DNA of 64,000 nt from Ophiura sarsii (GCA_035610835.1 CM069452.1:33015150-33079149); one strand, 5' to 3'; numbered from the stretch's first letter, positions 32,518 through 46,046 are shown. Numbers and translations: made by a program. The notes: generated from the letters alone by a model not told the origin.

Positions 32518-34730
32518 ATTTAAATGGATTTTAACACAACCCACATATCTTTTCTAGTTTAGGCCATTTTGAATGTCATAGACAAAATATTTTTTCATTG
32601 AAAGTACCATTAGACTAGAAACACTGATAAAAACTTGTTGAAAACAATTTAATGTTACCATTGGATAGTTTTGAATGAATTGAATCATCATTCATGAAAA
32701 CTTAAAAGGGTTTTTGACAAAAATGCAGAAGATACTGTGAAAATTGGAATTTGATACTCTGAAATTAGTCTATGTTATGACCCAGTGTTTCTATAACATA
32801 TAATTGAAACACACTAATTGTATTTCACACCTGTGAACGGCCATGGCTCCTCTTTATAACCAACATACAAACTAACAGCTGAACCACTTTTTATTTAAAT
32901 GGATTTTAACACAACCCACATATCTTTTCAAGTTTAGGCCATTTTGAATGTCATACCCGTAATTATTTTTCATTGAAATGTACCATTAGACTAGAAACAC
33001 TGATAAATAAACTTGTTGAAAATAATTTAGTGTTACCATTGGATAGTTTTGAATGAATTCAATCATCACTCATGAAAATAATGCGGAAAATACTGTAAAA
33101 ATTAGAATTTGATACTTTAAAGTTTGTCTATGTTATGACCCAGTGTTTCTATAACATAATAATTAAAAGACAATGATTTTATTTCACACCTGTGAATGGC
33201 CATGGCTCCTCTTCCTCTTTATAACCAACATATAAACTAACACCTGAACCACTTTGTAATTAAATGTATTTTAACAGAACCCACATATCTTTTCCATTTT
33301 GAATGTCATACCCGTTATTATTTTTCATTGAAAAATACCATAATACTAGAAACACTGATAAATAAACTTGTTGAAAATAATTTAGGGTTACCATTGGATA
33401 GTTTTGAATGAATTCAATCATCATTCATGAAAACTTAAAAGGGTTTTTGACAAAAATACGGACGATACTGTGAAAATTGGAATTTGATACTCCGAAATTT
33501 GTCTATGTTATGGACCCAGTGTTTCTATACCATTATAACTAAAGCACAATTATTTTATTTCACACCTGTAAGGGGCCATGGCTCCTCTTTATGACCAACA
33601 TACACACTAATACCTGAACCTAAATGGATTTTAACACAACCCACATATCTTTTCCAGTTTAGGCCATTTTGAATGTCATACCCGTAATTATTTTTCATTG
33701 AAAAGTACCATTAGACTAGAAACACTGATAAATAAACTTGTTGAAAATAAGTTAGTGTTACCATTGGATAGTTTTGAATGAATTCAATCATCACTCATGA
33801 AAATAATGCGGAAAATACTGTAAAAATTAGAATTTGATACTTTAAAGTTTGTCTATGTTATGACCCAGTGTTTCTATAACATAATAATTAAAAGACAATG
33901 ATTTTATTTCACACCTGTGAATGGCCATGGCTCCTCTTTATAACCAACATATAAACTAACACCTGAACCACTTTGTAATTAAATGTATTTTAACAGAACC
34001 CACATATCTTTTCCAGTTTAGGCGATTTTGAATGTCATACCCGTTATTATTTTTCATTGAAAAATACCATAATACTAGAAACACTGATAAATAAACTTGT
34101 TGAAAATAATTTAGGGTTACCATTGGATAGTTTTGAATGAATTCAATCATCATTCATGAAAACTTAAAAGGGTTTTTGACAAAAATACGGACGATACTGT
34201 GAAAATTGGAATTTGATACTCCGAAATTTGTCTATGTTATGGACCCAGTGTTTCTATACCATTATAACTAAAGCACAATGATTTTATTTCACACCTCTAA
34301 GGGGCCATGGCTCCTCTTTATGACCAACATACACACTAATACCTGAACCTAAATGGATTTTAACACAACCCACATATCTATTCCAGTTTAGGCCATTTTG
34401 AATGTCATACCCGTAATTATTTTTCATTGAAAAGTACCATTAGACTAGAAACACTGATAAATAAACTTGTTGAAAATAATTTAGGGTTACTATTGAATAG
34501 TTTTGAATGAATTTAATCATCATTCATGAAAACTTAAAAGGATTTTTTACAAAAATGCGGAAGATACTGTGAAAATTGGAATTTGATACTTTGAAATTTG
34601 TCTATGTTTTGACCCAGTGTTTCTATAACATAAAAGTTAAAACACAATGACTTTATTTCATACCTTTGAGGGGCCATGGCTCCTCTTTATAACCAACATA
34701 CAAACTAACACCTGAACCACTGACCAACTG
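32518..34730. repeat. ~360-bp satellite with higher-order (dimer) structure
   Basis: Six diverged units can be counted by CCCAGTGTTTCTAT at about 32780, 33139, 33515, 33864, 34243 and 34612 (spacings 349-379). Units 2+3 are far more like units 4+5 (offset ~725-728) than like their neighbours, a B-C-B'-C' order inside A...D. Confidence 0.9.
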
Positions 34731-35465
34731 AAAACAGGAGACATTTGAAACATCACTTTTTGACATAAAAACATGGAAAATTGAGGAAATAAAAACTCTC
34801 ATTGTTAAAAACTAGAAATACTGCAGGTCTATTATTTGATAAAATATAACAAGAAATATGTTTGCTATATGCCAATAAAAAATGGATGTGGAAGTATTTA
34901 CATGCACATGATGGGAGTGCCATTTGTCTTTGCTCATGATTTGAAAAGTTCATTTCCCAGGTGTCAAATTTGTGAAAATTGAACTGCATGTATAATATAA
35001 TCTAGAAACACTGAGATTTTTTTATGCCCACCATGAATGATGGTTTGTCTAAAGGTATTCATAGACTTAATATGAAACAAATTTGCTGACCCCCTTCTTC
35101 CGAAAATGTCCCAAATCTGCTGGTGGTTAGCTTTATTTACACTTAAATGGTGTTAATAGTGGTTTATCTTTGTTGATTTGTGACATGTTTAGTACCAAAT
35201 TGTTCTGAAAAAATTCATCTAAATGTCTATCTAGCCTGTTTTGACCAAATAAATAATCGGAAGACACTATATGGGAAATAAACAAATTGTATGACTTTCT
35301 TTTGCTGAGCACTTTAGTATTAGTCATTTATAGTCTTGTGTAATCTGGTAATAGTTTGGCAGTGGTGTCTTACACAAAAAATGCAACACTAACAAAATTG
35401 GTTTTGGAATTACGCGAGATTAAAGAGAGGTTGTGTCTCAAGCCTGTAACTAGTTTGGCTGTTCG

Positions 35466-35560
35466 TACCATTATCGACCGATACTGGCAACTTTTATGTT
35501 CCAGTATTGACCGATACTGCACTGATTTAACATTATCTTGGACCTAAAATACACTTTTCC
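35466..35560. mobile_element. GATAC-palindrome element, right-end fragment
   Basis: It contains CGACCGATACTGGCAAC and CCAGTATTGACCGATACTG, then ends GGACCTAAAATACACTTTTCC, the family right terminus. The left terminus is missing. Confidence 0.6.
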
Positions 35561-36361
35561 ATTAGTTTTGAAGCATATTTAAAACTTTTTAAAAAGCCCA
35601 AACATCCGTACACTTTAATCAAATGTCACACAATGTTAATTTATCACTTTAATTGCTTTACATGGTTTATTGTTTCGGAATTTGCTTGATCATAATTGTA
35701 TTTAACATTTAGTCACATATACGCTCGTACATGCTTGCACCTGTTTGTAAAAAGAAACTTGGTATAATTATGCTTACATGTACCGAGATATTTCCAAATG
35801 TATACATCTACCTACATGTAACATATTACTTTGTCCTGCCAAACTTTGAAGGATTTCAGTCAGTGCTTAATTAAGACCTATTCTGTTTACATTAATGACA
35901 TTACATTTGGTTTTAAATGAACATGGGTCATGGGTACATGCCTCTGGGTACATGCTTTAGTTTACAATATCATCCAAAATCCTATTGGATTGTTGAAAAA
36001 TTGGGTTAGCTTACAACACTTTTCACATGCACACATTAAGGTCAAGGGCCTTTTAAATCCGGGTGCACCTTTTTTTATTGACGTTGTACAATCATGCAGG
36101 AATCCCGTTACAAGATCACTTTCATGACATTGTTATGGCGTTGTTTATTGGCCTAAATACTGGTAAGTAAGAAGTCATAGCACCCACCTGCTAAGGAGAA
36201 TAAATTCAGCAGATGCAGAATGAAGGCATATAAATAGATTGATGTCAACATCTTCATTCTATAAAGAAACAGACCAAATCATTGCATGAGTGCTAACTGA
36301 TGTCATGAAATAACAGTCGTTAAAAGTCAAAGGCCCTTTAAACTTAGGACTACTACATGTT
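35561..36361. other. intergenic, nothing recognised
   Basis: No supported feature; several ACATGTA-rich words. Confidence 0.4.
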
Positions 36362-37267
36362 CGGCCGAGTGCACCAAACTGGCATAACTTAATAGGGAGG
36401 TAAGGTACCTCCTTAGTAGTCATGCCCTAACTGTAGCGTAACTTACTAACGCTGTAATTCTGAGAGCAAAACTGGCGAGTAATACCAGAATAGTAACTAG
36501 CGAGGTAAATATCCACATTAATCAGCATCGTCCCCTTACAAAATCAATTGTCGCATGCGTCAAATGTGTGTATATGTATCAACCAGCAATCATATTGACA
36601 CGAATGGTGTTCCGTAGAATTATAAAAATGTGTCGTCAGTCGCTACGTCAAGCGTTGATTTAAATAACATACATGTCATACCACGTCCAGTCGAGCAATG
36701 AAAGTCCGTGTAAAAATGACATTACAAACACATTTTGTGCGAGAGTAACATAGAAATATGGTATAAAATGGCAAAATTTCACGATAAAAATCCGTTCGTT
36801 GTAATAAATGGATCAATGGTTAAATAATAATAAAACTATCACAGATACACTCGTCGATCTCTGTGGCGTGCGTATGTTGCCTATGTCACTGGTAATCGAG
36901 AAACACGGGTTCGATCCCCGTGTATTCCTTATTATTCTTTGAATTATTATTTTTTTAAACTTGATGGTGGATTATTGTTACATCATTTTTAAGTCAATTG
37001 TTTATCCATTATAAAGGTCCACGCGTTTATATTTTTATATTTTATTTATTTTTATATTTTTTATCTCTTGATTGCTTTATTTAACTTCTATTATGTATAG
37101 TATTGCTTGATAATTAATTGATTTGATCCAAGTTAAATGTTTTGATTAAAGTCACCTATTTCCTCGACATAACTATGTCAGCGTACACTTTGCAAACCTT
37201 TTAGCATCGATAGTTGCAGCAGCATAACGTTATGCTCCAACTTACTCTTGGGTCCGGTCAGGTATAA

Positions 37268-39334
37268 TAGCCTAAGACAATGTACGGTTTGACCTAGACA
37301 AAATTGCAACATAAATGGTTTTTGTTGTAATTGTTTCAAAATGCCATTCCGCACATTATATTATATTAAAAATCGATAAAATCTGAAGTTGGGGAAAAAA
37401 TGCTAATTTGCATAACAATATATATTTACATTTAGCCATATTAGTCGGGTATATACAGGGGTTACCATGCCATATTAGTCGGGTATATACAGGGGTTACC
37501 GTGCACCCCCACCACCCAGGACTCCCCCAAACCAACTTTCTTGACTCTTTTCATGGTCCTAAAACATAGTCAGGATGTTACCGAAAAATAATTTCGTGTT
37601 ATTCAAGATGGCGTCCAAAATGGCCGCCAAAACTGGTCAAATTTCATAAAATGACGTATAGCAATCAATACGCGTGGTGAAAGTATAGTTTTAATAGTGG
37701 GATGTATGTATTAGACAACTAGAGACTCTTAGTCTTATCTAGTAGTTTTGCTTTGTTAATATACCAAAATCCATGGCCGCCCAAAATTGTAAAATTACAT
37801 AAAATGGCATATCAACCAACATGTATGATCAGAGTATAGTTTTAACAATGTAATGTATGTTAGACCACTAGAAACTATTATCCAGTATTTTGGCTTTGTT
37901 AACATTCTTGAAATCCAAAATGGCCGCCAAAATGGCTCTAAATATTGTGAAAATCCATAAAATGGGATGATATCAACCAAAATGTATGTATTAGACCACT
38001 AGTAATTCATATCCAGATTTGTTGCTTTGTAATCACATACCTTAAGTCCAAAATGGCTGCCATAATGGCCGTTGTCAATGTTAAAATAGTCTATAAGAGT
38101 GTATACTATTGCATCGCATTCACCAAATACAATTTAGTATGATGTTCTAAACTGCTAAGCTATTGCTTTTAGTTGTACAAGACCCCCCTCTGTGTCAATT
38201 TTGATTCGGTATCACTTTCCAAAATGGCTACCAGATGGTTGAAGTTGATGCTAAATGACCTAAATCAATTGTTTTGTATTGTAAATGACCATACTGTTTA
38301 ATACCAATACCCCAAATATAATGGGACATCATTCACTATATATGATAAAGCCTTGGGGCTGTAGATCTAGTTTGAGTATTCATAAAATATCCGGATTGCT
38401 GCAAAAGGTTAAAATAACTTAAAAGCAGTATTAGTTCATTGTTTAAATGGCATTATTAATACATTATTATATCTATAGCTTTTAATCTACTCAGTAAACG
38501 TATTTGCATAGCCTACTCTTTAAGTATATGACAAGGTATGATTGAATGGTATAGACTCCATTTTTACCATGTAATGTTATTAAGATGGCCATCATGATGA
38601 CCATCAAAATTACCTCCAATTGGTCAATAAAATTACTCGCTTCAAATGGTCAAAATATTTACCAAGGTGGCCACCAATTGATCAAAATATGGTCAGAAAT
38701 AGCCGATTAATTTCAGATATTATAACAGTAAGGAAATGATATTGGATACTATCTCTGATTATTATGGTCATTGATAAATTCATACACACAGAAAACACTA
38801 TGTAAAAAAATTACACAAATTATGTAAAAAATACACAATCTGTGTAAAAATAGAACTCCATAATACTATGTAAACAGTTGTGTTAAGCTTTTGCATAGGA
38901 ATTTACACAAGCTTGGGTATATATTACATGTTTTATGTAAACGCTTACATAATAATTATGGAGTTCTATATTTACATAATTTTTTACATAGTGTTTTCTG
39001 TGTGTACAACTCACGATGTATGGTTGGCCACAAATACTGATTTGGCCAACTTTAACTGCTTGTTGATCCTATTGGATGGATATTTCAATTACTAATTAGG
39101 TAGGTTTTTCAAGTCAATAATCAACACCATAACATCACTGACCGATCTGCTCGGAAAGTTAGATACAGGTAATTAGTTTATAGTACTGGATGTCGAATCA
39201 GCTATTTCTGACCATATTAAGATCAATAGTGGCCACCTTGGTAATTGTGTTGATCATTTGGAGGTAGTTTTATTGTCCATTTGTCATTCAATCATATCGT
39301 GTCATGTACAAATACGTTTACGTGGCGGATCAAA

Positions 39335-39368
<34 letters not shown>

Positions 39369-40299
39369 ATTTGGTCATTTCTAATGTAACACTAATAATA
39401 AACTAATACTGCTTTTCAATTATTTTAACCTTTTGCAACCAATTGGATATTTTTAAATACTTAAAACTAGATACCACTCCTAGGTTTTATCATAGAAATA
39501 TAGCGAATGCTGTCCCATAGATTAAGGGGTATTAGTATTATATAGTCATATTAGTATAGGCATTTACAATATTAAAAAAAATCATTTAACATCAACTTAA
39601 CCATCTGGCAGCCATTTTGAAAAATCATACATAATCAAAATTGTCACAGAAGTGAGTCTCATATCTAAAAGCAATAGCTGAACAGTTTATAACATATTGT
39701 TTGGTGAATTGTGCTGAGCGCTTTGAGCCCTTTGGAAAAGGCGCTATACTCTGATCATACATTTTGGTTGATATATGGAATTTTATGGAATTTTACCATT
39801 TTGGCGGCCATTTTAGTGGCCATCTTGGATTTTGGTATGTTAACAAAGCAAACATACATGATTTAAGTGTCTTAGGGGTCTAATACATGCATCCCACTAT
39901 TAAAACTTTTCTTTCACCACGCATTTTGATTGCTATGTCATTTTATGACATTTGACCAGTTTTGGCGGCCATTTTGGACGCCATCTTGAATAACACGAAA
40001 TTGTTTTTGTTCACATCCTGAATATGTTTTGGGACCATGACAAGAGTCAAGAAAGTTGGTTTGGGGGAGTCCTGGGTGGTGGGGTTGCACGGTGACCCCT
40101 GTGTATATACCTGACTAATATGGCTAAATATACCCATATATTGTTATGCAAATTAGCATTTTTCCCCCAACTTCAAATGTTATCGATTTTTATTTAATAT
40201 AATGTTCGGAAGAGCATTTTGAAACAATTACATCAAAAATGGTTTATGTTGCAATTTTGTCTAGGTACACCCTTTTATTCGGTTACATGTCCTAGGCTA
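37268..40299. mobile_element. 3032-bp fold-back element, TAA target duplication
   Basis: The ends TAGCCTAAGACAATGTA and TTACATGTCCTAGGCTA are inverted repeats flanked by TAA (37265-37267, 40300-40302). The uninterrupted host sequence can be read from the relative at about 19090-19115. The arms (37.3-38.4 and 39.4-40.3 kb) are long inverted copies of each other, around a centre holding another MITE. A TAA duplication would fit PIF/Harbinger, but no transposase is present. Confidence 0.75.
38785..39004. mobile_element. 220-bp palindromic MITE with TTACAC/GTGTAA motif
   Basis: The ends CACAGAAAACACTATGTAAA and inverse lie between TA dinucleotides. The interior repeats ACACAA.. and ATGTAAA words in both orientations. 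It sits at the centre of the 3-kb fold-back. Confidence 0.7.
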
Positions 40300-40402
40300 T
40301 AAGATTTAGCGTTAATTTAGTGCTCTCAATTTTTTGGTTACGCCTCAATTACTAGCGAGTAGCGCTTTTCTTTTAGCTACTCGCCATTGGTGCACCCCGC
40401 CG

Positions 40403-42560
40403 AATGTGTAACACTTGCGACATCCTGTATACATATTAGCAACTTACCTGAACGTACACAACCAGTGATTTCAAGGACGCAACTAAGATCTGTTTGCAGT
40501 TGTTGTATAGCAGGTAACGAGGCATTCAAGATTTCTCTTCATAAAGCAGTGAATAATCAGTTTGATTCCAATCTCATTCGGAATCTCCAGGTGCAATGAA
40601 ATAATCATTCGTGAAATGAAGAGCTAATGAAGAAGATTTCGCACAACTTTAGTTAAGACACCGGCAAATTGCTTAAATTGAGGATATCAGAAAATATAAC
40701 GGTGAGAGCAACTGGTCAGAAATACTGAATGTATCACCAACATTTTTTCCGTCGTTATCGTCGCGCGCCTATCCAATATTTATTTCCAATGAAGGGTTTT
40801 GAATAGAACAAAATAGACAATATTATTTCATTACGGTTGATTGCAAAAGGAAGTACATGTTATGTATAGTGCGCGGGGAATAGAAACAACGGAAATCTAT
40901 AGCAAGGTCTAAAATCTGTAAAGTTCATGAACGACGGGTTACTCTGTAGAGATACAGCTGTCATAACATGTTCTAACAATAAACCATGGTCAGAAAAGTA
41001 AACGACTTTATTTCCCAATGAGATAAAAATATTTCGCGATTTAATTCTCATAATTCTTATTGACGTTTGAATTAATACATGTACTCAAATGAACTCATAC
41101 CCATGTAATGGTAATGATACGAGGTAATGATCATGACGATAACGTTCATAAAGCGCCCTCAATCGTGTTTCTTTCTTTGTGAATGCATAATTTCTGGAAA
41201 GTTGCCTTTGTGATCAATTGTAATTAGTCTAAAATCAAGTTTTGAATATAAACTGCTAAAGCATCAGTAACTCAATGATTTGTTTAACCCTATTTGGTGT
41301 GGTAGGCCTATATGGTAAATAATTTGAAGGACTCAAACCATTGTACGAGGACATTTTAAATAGGTAATCTCATAGAAATCGACGCCATTTAAGTGAGACA
41401 TTATCATACTGCCTGTTCGCGGTGTACGCAGTCCGCAACAAGGGGTAGAAATGTCCGTGAGTTGTTTGATGAAAAACAGGGTAAAAATGGCAAGTGCCGG
41501 CATCAAATCAAAGTATGAAAGCGATCCCTTAAACAGTTCGGTCTAATACCTTGTTCAGGAAACCTTCCTTTTTGGGACGTATTACCCATAATGCAATGCA
41601 GTAATTGTGGCTAGTCCATAAAGGAACTCTATTTTGAAATAGGTGAAACATTGATAGATTTTAGTGTCATTCTCAGCGTTCAGCGGCTCATTTTAAATTC
41701 ATTGATACTCACTACAAGCTATCAATGAATATCGATTCTTTATTTTAATTTACGACTTGCTCCAACTTGGTAATATGTAAGATCATACTATATTATGAAT
41801 AGCCTATCTCACAATCATACAATTATGCAAACATTTGTCGAAGGAAAAATAAAGTTATCTCGTACTTTTTTAAAAGAGTTTGAATAATTAGTGTGCTAAT
41901 TAGCGGCATTAGCTCAACTTCTTAATTACAATAAAATAGGGAAAACCCCAAAATAATAGCTATTAATTATGACTAAACAGTTACTTTACTATCTTGACTC
42001 CTTTAATGACCGTCAATGTTTCATAGTTCCATCATCTTTGATTTACAAAAATAAATCTATCTTTTCGGTATGATTACTTTACGAGTAGATACATTGATGG
42101 GTATTACTTCCCGCAAAGGAAGGCTACCTAAAACAAGGCATTGGAGCGAACTGTTGAACCCATGGTAATGCGGATGTTTGCATAGAGTCCTCTGCGGGTT
42201 ATTTACTTCGTCGAGTGTATATTTGTACAATGTACAGTGCCTGTGTAATCAAACGTAACATAATGAAATGGCCCGATGAATTTAAGATTGAACATAAAGA
42301 TATTGTTTTAGACCGTATCTGTCTGGCACGTCTGCGGTATTATTTTGATGCGTGAAACACTGCAAAGATGTTGTGAAATGTCGTTAACTATAGTTGAACA
42401 AAGTAATTTGATTTGTTTCCTTAATAAATCTGATGGTCCTTTCTTGAGCTAAGATTTTGGTTTTCTACAAATTGACAATGTCGCCCTCTAGTAGAATTTA
42501 ATTATAAAAAGATTGTACCTGCCCTCTGGAGTTGAATCGTAACTTTTGAACTTTGAACTT
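40403..42560. other. intergenic, no gene recognised
   Basis: No domain-like exon. A strong GTAAGT donor-like site near 40447 was examined and not accepted. Confidence 0.45.
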
Positions 42561-43496
42561 TTATTCAGTCTCTATCGACCCCTTCTGGGGTATGAGAGAG
42601 AACATGTACATAAACAATATGATAGATGGCGCTCTTGCGCAACAATATAAAGTGAGAAGAAGAATAATACTTGTATACAATGAAGAAGTTAGATAGTTAT
42701 AAAAATAAATAAACTGATATATAAAACATATGTAAGTATAAAACAAGCTTGGAAACACTGAAATGGATATTAAGAAACAGACATATATATATATATATCA
42801 CAGAAATACTGGTCAAGTTTATGCTTCAACCATTTAGAGTTGTGATCATTTTGAGTCAACCAGATGTAGCTTATTCCACAATGATCAAGAATGTTATTTG
42901 TTTTAGTAATCAACTCAGAGCTAAAATCATTGCAATTATTTTTATGAAGAGTTTTTGCGAGGTTGTACAGAATAAGGGAATACTTTAGACTGATTGCCTG
43001 CAACAATTCTGCTCCAGAAGTTAACAATTCTTTTCTCAATTATACTGTTGACTCCGTATTTAATACTAACTTCACCATAAACCATACAATTAATGGTAAA
43101 TGTATTGATATTTGATTGAATTCAATATGATCTAAATTTTCAATTCCCCCAAATTTCACATCCGTGCAGTAAAATGGGAAAAATCTGTTTGTCGAAAAGG
43201 TCACATATGATATCAATGGGTAAATGAAGTTTAGCAGCTTTTGTAAGAAGTGCAAACATAGCATGTTTTGCTTGAGAAACCTGTTTTTTAATGGCTTTCT
43301 TGAATTTGCCATTATATTTAAAAGTAACGCCCTGGTAAGTGTTATCATCACAAATGTCAATAGTGTTGTTATCAAAATAGAAGGTAGGACGAATATCTAA
43401 TTTTACCTCGGGAAGCGTGTTTAAAGCATTTTGGAGATCGATATTTGCTACGGTTCGAAAACAGTAAATGTGAAATATCGCCCTCTGGAAGGGCAC
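42561..43496 (-). pseudogene. non-LTR retrotransposon fragment, end of reverse transcriptase region
   Basis: The minus frame at 43140-43496 reads YQGVTFKYNGKFKKAIKK, then QAKHAMFALLTKA, LPIDIICDLFDKQIFPIL and HGCEIWGN. This is the conserved block downstream of the catalytic RT motifs in CR1/Crack/Jockey-like LINEs (YLGxxFxxNGxF..., DLFDK...ILxYGxEVWG). It continues frameshifted through 42770-43039 (WLTQNDHNSKWLKHKL). No catalytic YxDD is present, so this is a broken 3' fragment. Confidence 0.8.
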
Positions 43497-43577
43497 ACTA
43501 GAAGTGCTACGTTATTCGCAATATGAAAATACATCACATATACATATATTTATGCAAGGAAATCCTTGCCATGGAAC

Positions 43578-43935
43578 CAAAAATGTGATTTTCATGATTT
43601 TGGAAGTTAAAAAACACGTTTTTTGGCACTCTTTGGTCTCTAATTTAAAAAAAAAAGATATCTAAAAAAAAACCATTCCTAGGGAATTTTATTGGGATTG
43701 TTATAAAACTAGTATGACAAAATTTGACAAAATATATTTTGAGTTATCTTTGAAGAACCTAAAATGGGTCAAAAACGTGTTTTTATAATTTTCTCCAAAA
43801 TGGTCAATTTCATGTTCATTGTTGGATTCATTGAACCCTTTCCTTCAAGAAAATGTATACTTTTATATAGATTAAATGAATGATGAAGAAGTTACGGTAG
43901 TTTTACGGAGGCTGTACCTGAGACTCCACACCCCC
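43578..43935. mobile_element. half copy of the 8526-9162 MITE
   Basis: It matches the right arm of that element (AAAAATGTGATTTTCATGATT to GTACCTGAGACTCCACACCC). The left arm is absent, so it is a truncated relic. Confidence 0.75.
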
Positions 43936-44268
43936 GATAAAAATAATTCAAAAAATAGCATTTACAATGGATTGGATTGGAAAAAAATTTCTTCTAATTA
44001 TGATGAATTTTTCAAAATGATAAGATTAACATTCGCGATTACGTGTTATTCCAATACGAATTCAAAATGTAGGATTCGCGTGGCCAACGTCGTCTGCGTT
44101 TACGTAATTTGAGTACAGCGCCATCAAGGCTATGCTGGCCAAAAAAGGTCACGCCACGCGGTAGATTTACCCACAGCCTGCTTCCATTCAGCAGGGCTGT
44201 CAACTTTTGGGATTTGCTGGGAGGGAGAGATACAGACTCAAAAATATAATCTTAAAACATGCACAATT

Positions 44269-44293
44269 TTTGTGGGGGGGGGGGGGGGGGGGG
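44269..44293 (+). repeat. poly-G tract (~22 G)
   Basis: A nearly uninterrupted G run after GTGG, able to form a G-quadruplex. A similar run lies at 45304-45323. Confidence 0.9.
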
Positions 44294-44904
44294 TGGTAGG
44301 GATGATGTTTTCCTCAAATCCGCACGAAAATTGCATGGTCAAAATCACAAATGTACCGACGGAAGCTAGTATAAAGGTGTTGATACACACTTTAATTGAG
44401 GTAATTTGGTTGGTGCGGGAGATTTTATATGCTATGCGGGAGTGCGGGAGAAAGAGTGTATATACGGGAGAGTTGACAGCCCTGCATTCAGTCGTACATG
44501 CATTATTCATGGTGGGGCAGACAAAAATAATGGCGACTGCCCTACTGAAAATTCAGCAGTGAGGTTCTACCGAAAAGAAAGTATGCCAAGTGCCCGGCCA
44601 AGTGCTGTGTTCCCAACTGTTTTAGTAAAAAAGAATCATTTCCAGATTTTCCTTTTTATTGCATTCCATAATAGAGCCAATGTAAATGATATTTGCTGAT
44701 TTTGTTGTTTTTTGTTTTATCGCGGTTACCTTACTATACATATTAACAACTCCGCCTAAACTTCGCCTTACAATCACGCCTTATCAGTATAGCGCCACCT
44801 GGGCTAGGCTGACCAAAGTTAAGTGGCTTCTGATCGGCAAGTTGAGTGGCACACCCTGACTTTGTTATGAAACGACTGAATATGGCACCCAAAGCTGCCT
44901 ATTG

Positions 44905-45289
44905 CACGCTTAGAAAAAATGGTTCTTAAGTTGTCCTCTCAGGAGAACCCTTAAAGGTTCTTTAAAGAACAAAAAATGGTTCCCCAAACATGATACAGAA
45001 CCATTTTTAGTTGATACAGAACCATTTTTGGTTCTATGAAGAACCTTTTGGGGTTCTTCAATTTTCAAGAACCTTTTTTGAAGGTTCTATAAAGAACCTC
45101 TCTCTTGAACCTTCAAAAAAGGTTCTTGAAAATTGAAGAACCAAACAAGGTTCTTCATAGAACCAAAAATGGTTCTGTATCAACCAAAAATGGTTCTGTA
45201 TCATGTTTGGGGAACTATTTTTGGTTCTTTAAAGCACCTTTAAGGGTTCTCCTGAGAAGACAACTTAAGAACCATTTTTTCTAAGCGTG
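44905..45289. mobile_element. 385-bp perfect-hairpin MITE with GGTTCTT/AAGAACC array
   Basis: The ends CACGCTTAGAAAAAATGG and inverse continue into arms of about 190 bp that pair almost perfectly. GGTTCTT or AAGAACC occurs more than fifteen times. No coding potential. Confidence 0.85.
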
Positions 45290-45649
45290 TGGGGTCAAGG
45301 TCCGCGGGGGGGGGGGGGGGGGGTGCATTTAGTCTATCTATCTAGTATCTATCTATATGGTGAAGTACAGTCCTCTCTGTTGACAGTATAGTCGTACTAG
45401 GGTGCAAGGGGTGCGAGCAGGAACACGATCCACTATTTCTATTTATGGGTCTAATATCCTTACATTGCCTTGTTTTTCACAGAAATGTTAGCAAAATCGG
45501 TCAAATATGTAGGAAAATTATAAGTTTCTGGTAAACATATGGGTCCATTTCCCCTCTAAAATTGGTAAATGTTTGGGTCAATTTTCATTTTGCTAGCAGC
45601 ACATCCCTACCAAAAACGTATCTGAGTGACCATGGAGCCTCAGCAGGAT

Positions 45650-45845
45650 CTTCACTGCTAAAATGTTGAGTAAAAACATTTACACAACGTTGAGTAACTA
45701 TGCAACAGTTCAACAGTTGAGTAAACAATGCTCAATATGTTCCAACTGTTGAGTAAAAATGCCCAATATGTTCAACAGTCGAGTAAAATGTTGGGCATTT
45801 TTACTCAACTACTATTGAATGTTGGGCTGACTGTTTAGAGCAAAA
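45650..45845. mobile_element. small element with GTTGAGTAAAAATG motif array
   Basis: Repeated GTTGAGTAAA and GTTCAACAGT words in both orientations occur over ~195 bp, with weak inverted ends (CACTGCTAAAAT / TTTAGAGCAAA). It resembles the other motif-array elements but its boundaries are uncertain. Confidence 0.5.
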
Positions 45846-46046
45846 AGTTAATCACAACTTTGATCGTCGATCAATATTTTTTTGACGTATGACCTTTTGA
45901 AGTCATCAAAAGTAAACCATGTTTGGCCATTTTTCACAAATTGTTTAAAAACAATTTTAAAAAAATATTGCAACTCATTGCAAATGGCTAAATTTTCAGC
46001 GCATTGGTTTATTTTGTAAAATATAACTTGCATTTGGTTGTCATAC

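Larger units (their letters stand above)
30547..35101. mobile_element. 4.55-kb element with GGAAGAAGGGGGTC ends and CAGTGTTTCTA motifs
   Basis: The left GGAAGAAGGGGGTCGGCAAA and right inverse TTTGCTGACCCCCTTCTTCC form ~20-bp inverted ends. In between, CAGTGTTTCTA or TAGAAACACTG recurs more than a dozen times in both orientations, and a ~360-bp satellite fills 32.5-34.7 kb. The only notable frame is the 94-codon one at 32085-32369. I cannot assign a superfamily. Confidence 0.6.
36362..40402. mobile_element. CGGCCG-ended element carrying a nested 3-kb fold-back
   Basis: The left CGGCCGAGTGCACC and right GGTGCACCCCGCCG ends match the 18960-19951 element in inverse orientation. Without the insert at 37268-40299 its length (~1.0 kb) equals that relative. 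It includes a tRNA-like stretch near 36862-36928 (T-arm CACGGGTTCGATCCCCGTG) within a ~380-bp module shared with the element at 54916-56204. Confidence 0.7.

Noticed and set aside
36862..36928. tRNA gene
   Set aside because: The T-arm is perfect but no acceptor stem or D-arm can be folded; it is part of a repeat module shared with 55.6 kb.
40448..40535. Possible upstream exon of gene 1 ending in a strong GTAAGT donor (frame ...EITGCVRS)
   Set aside because: A stop codon lies about 24 codons upstream with no good acceptor in between; the ATG after it gives no signal peptide. Not enough to call an exon.
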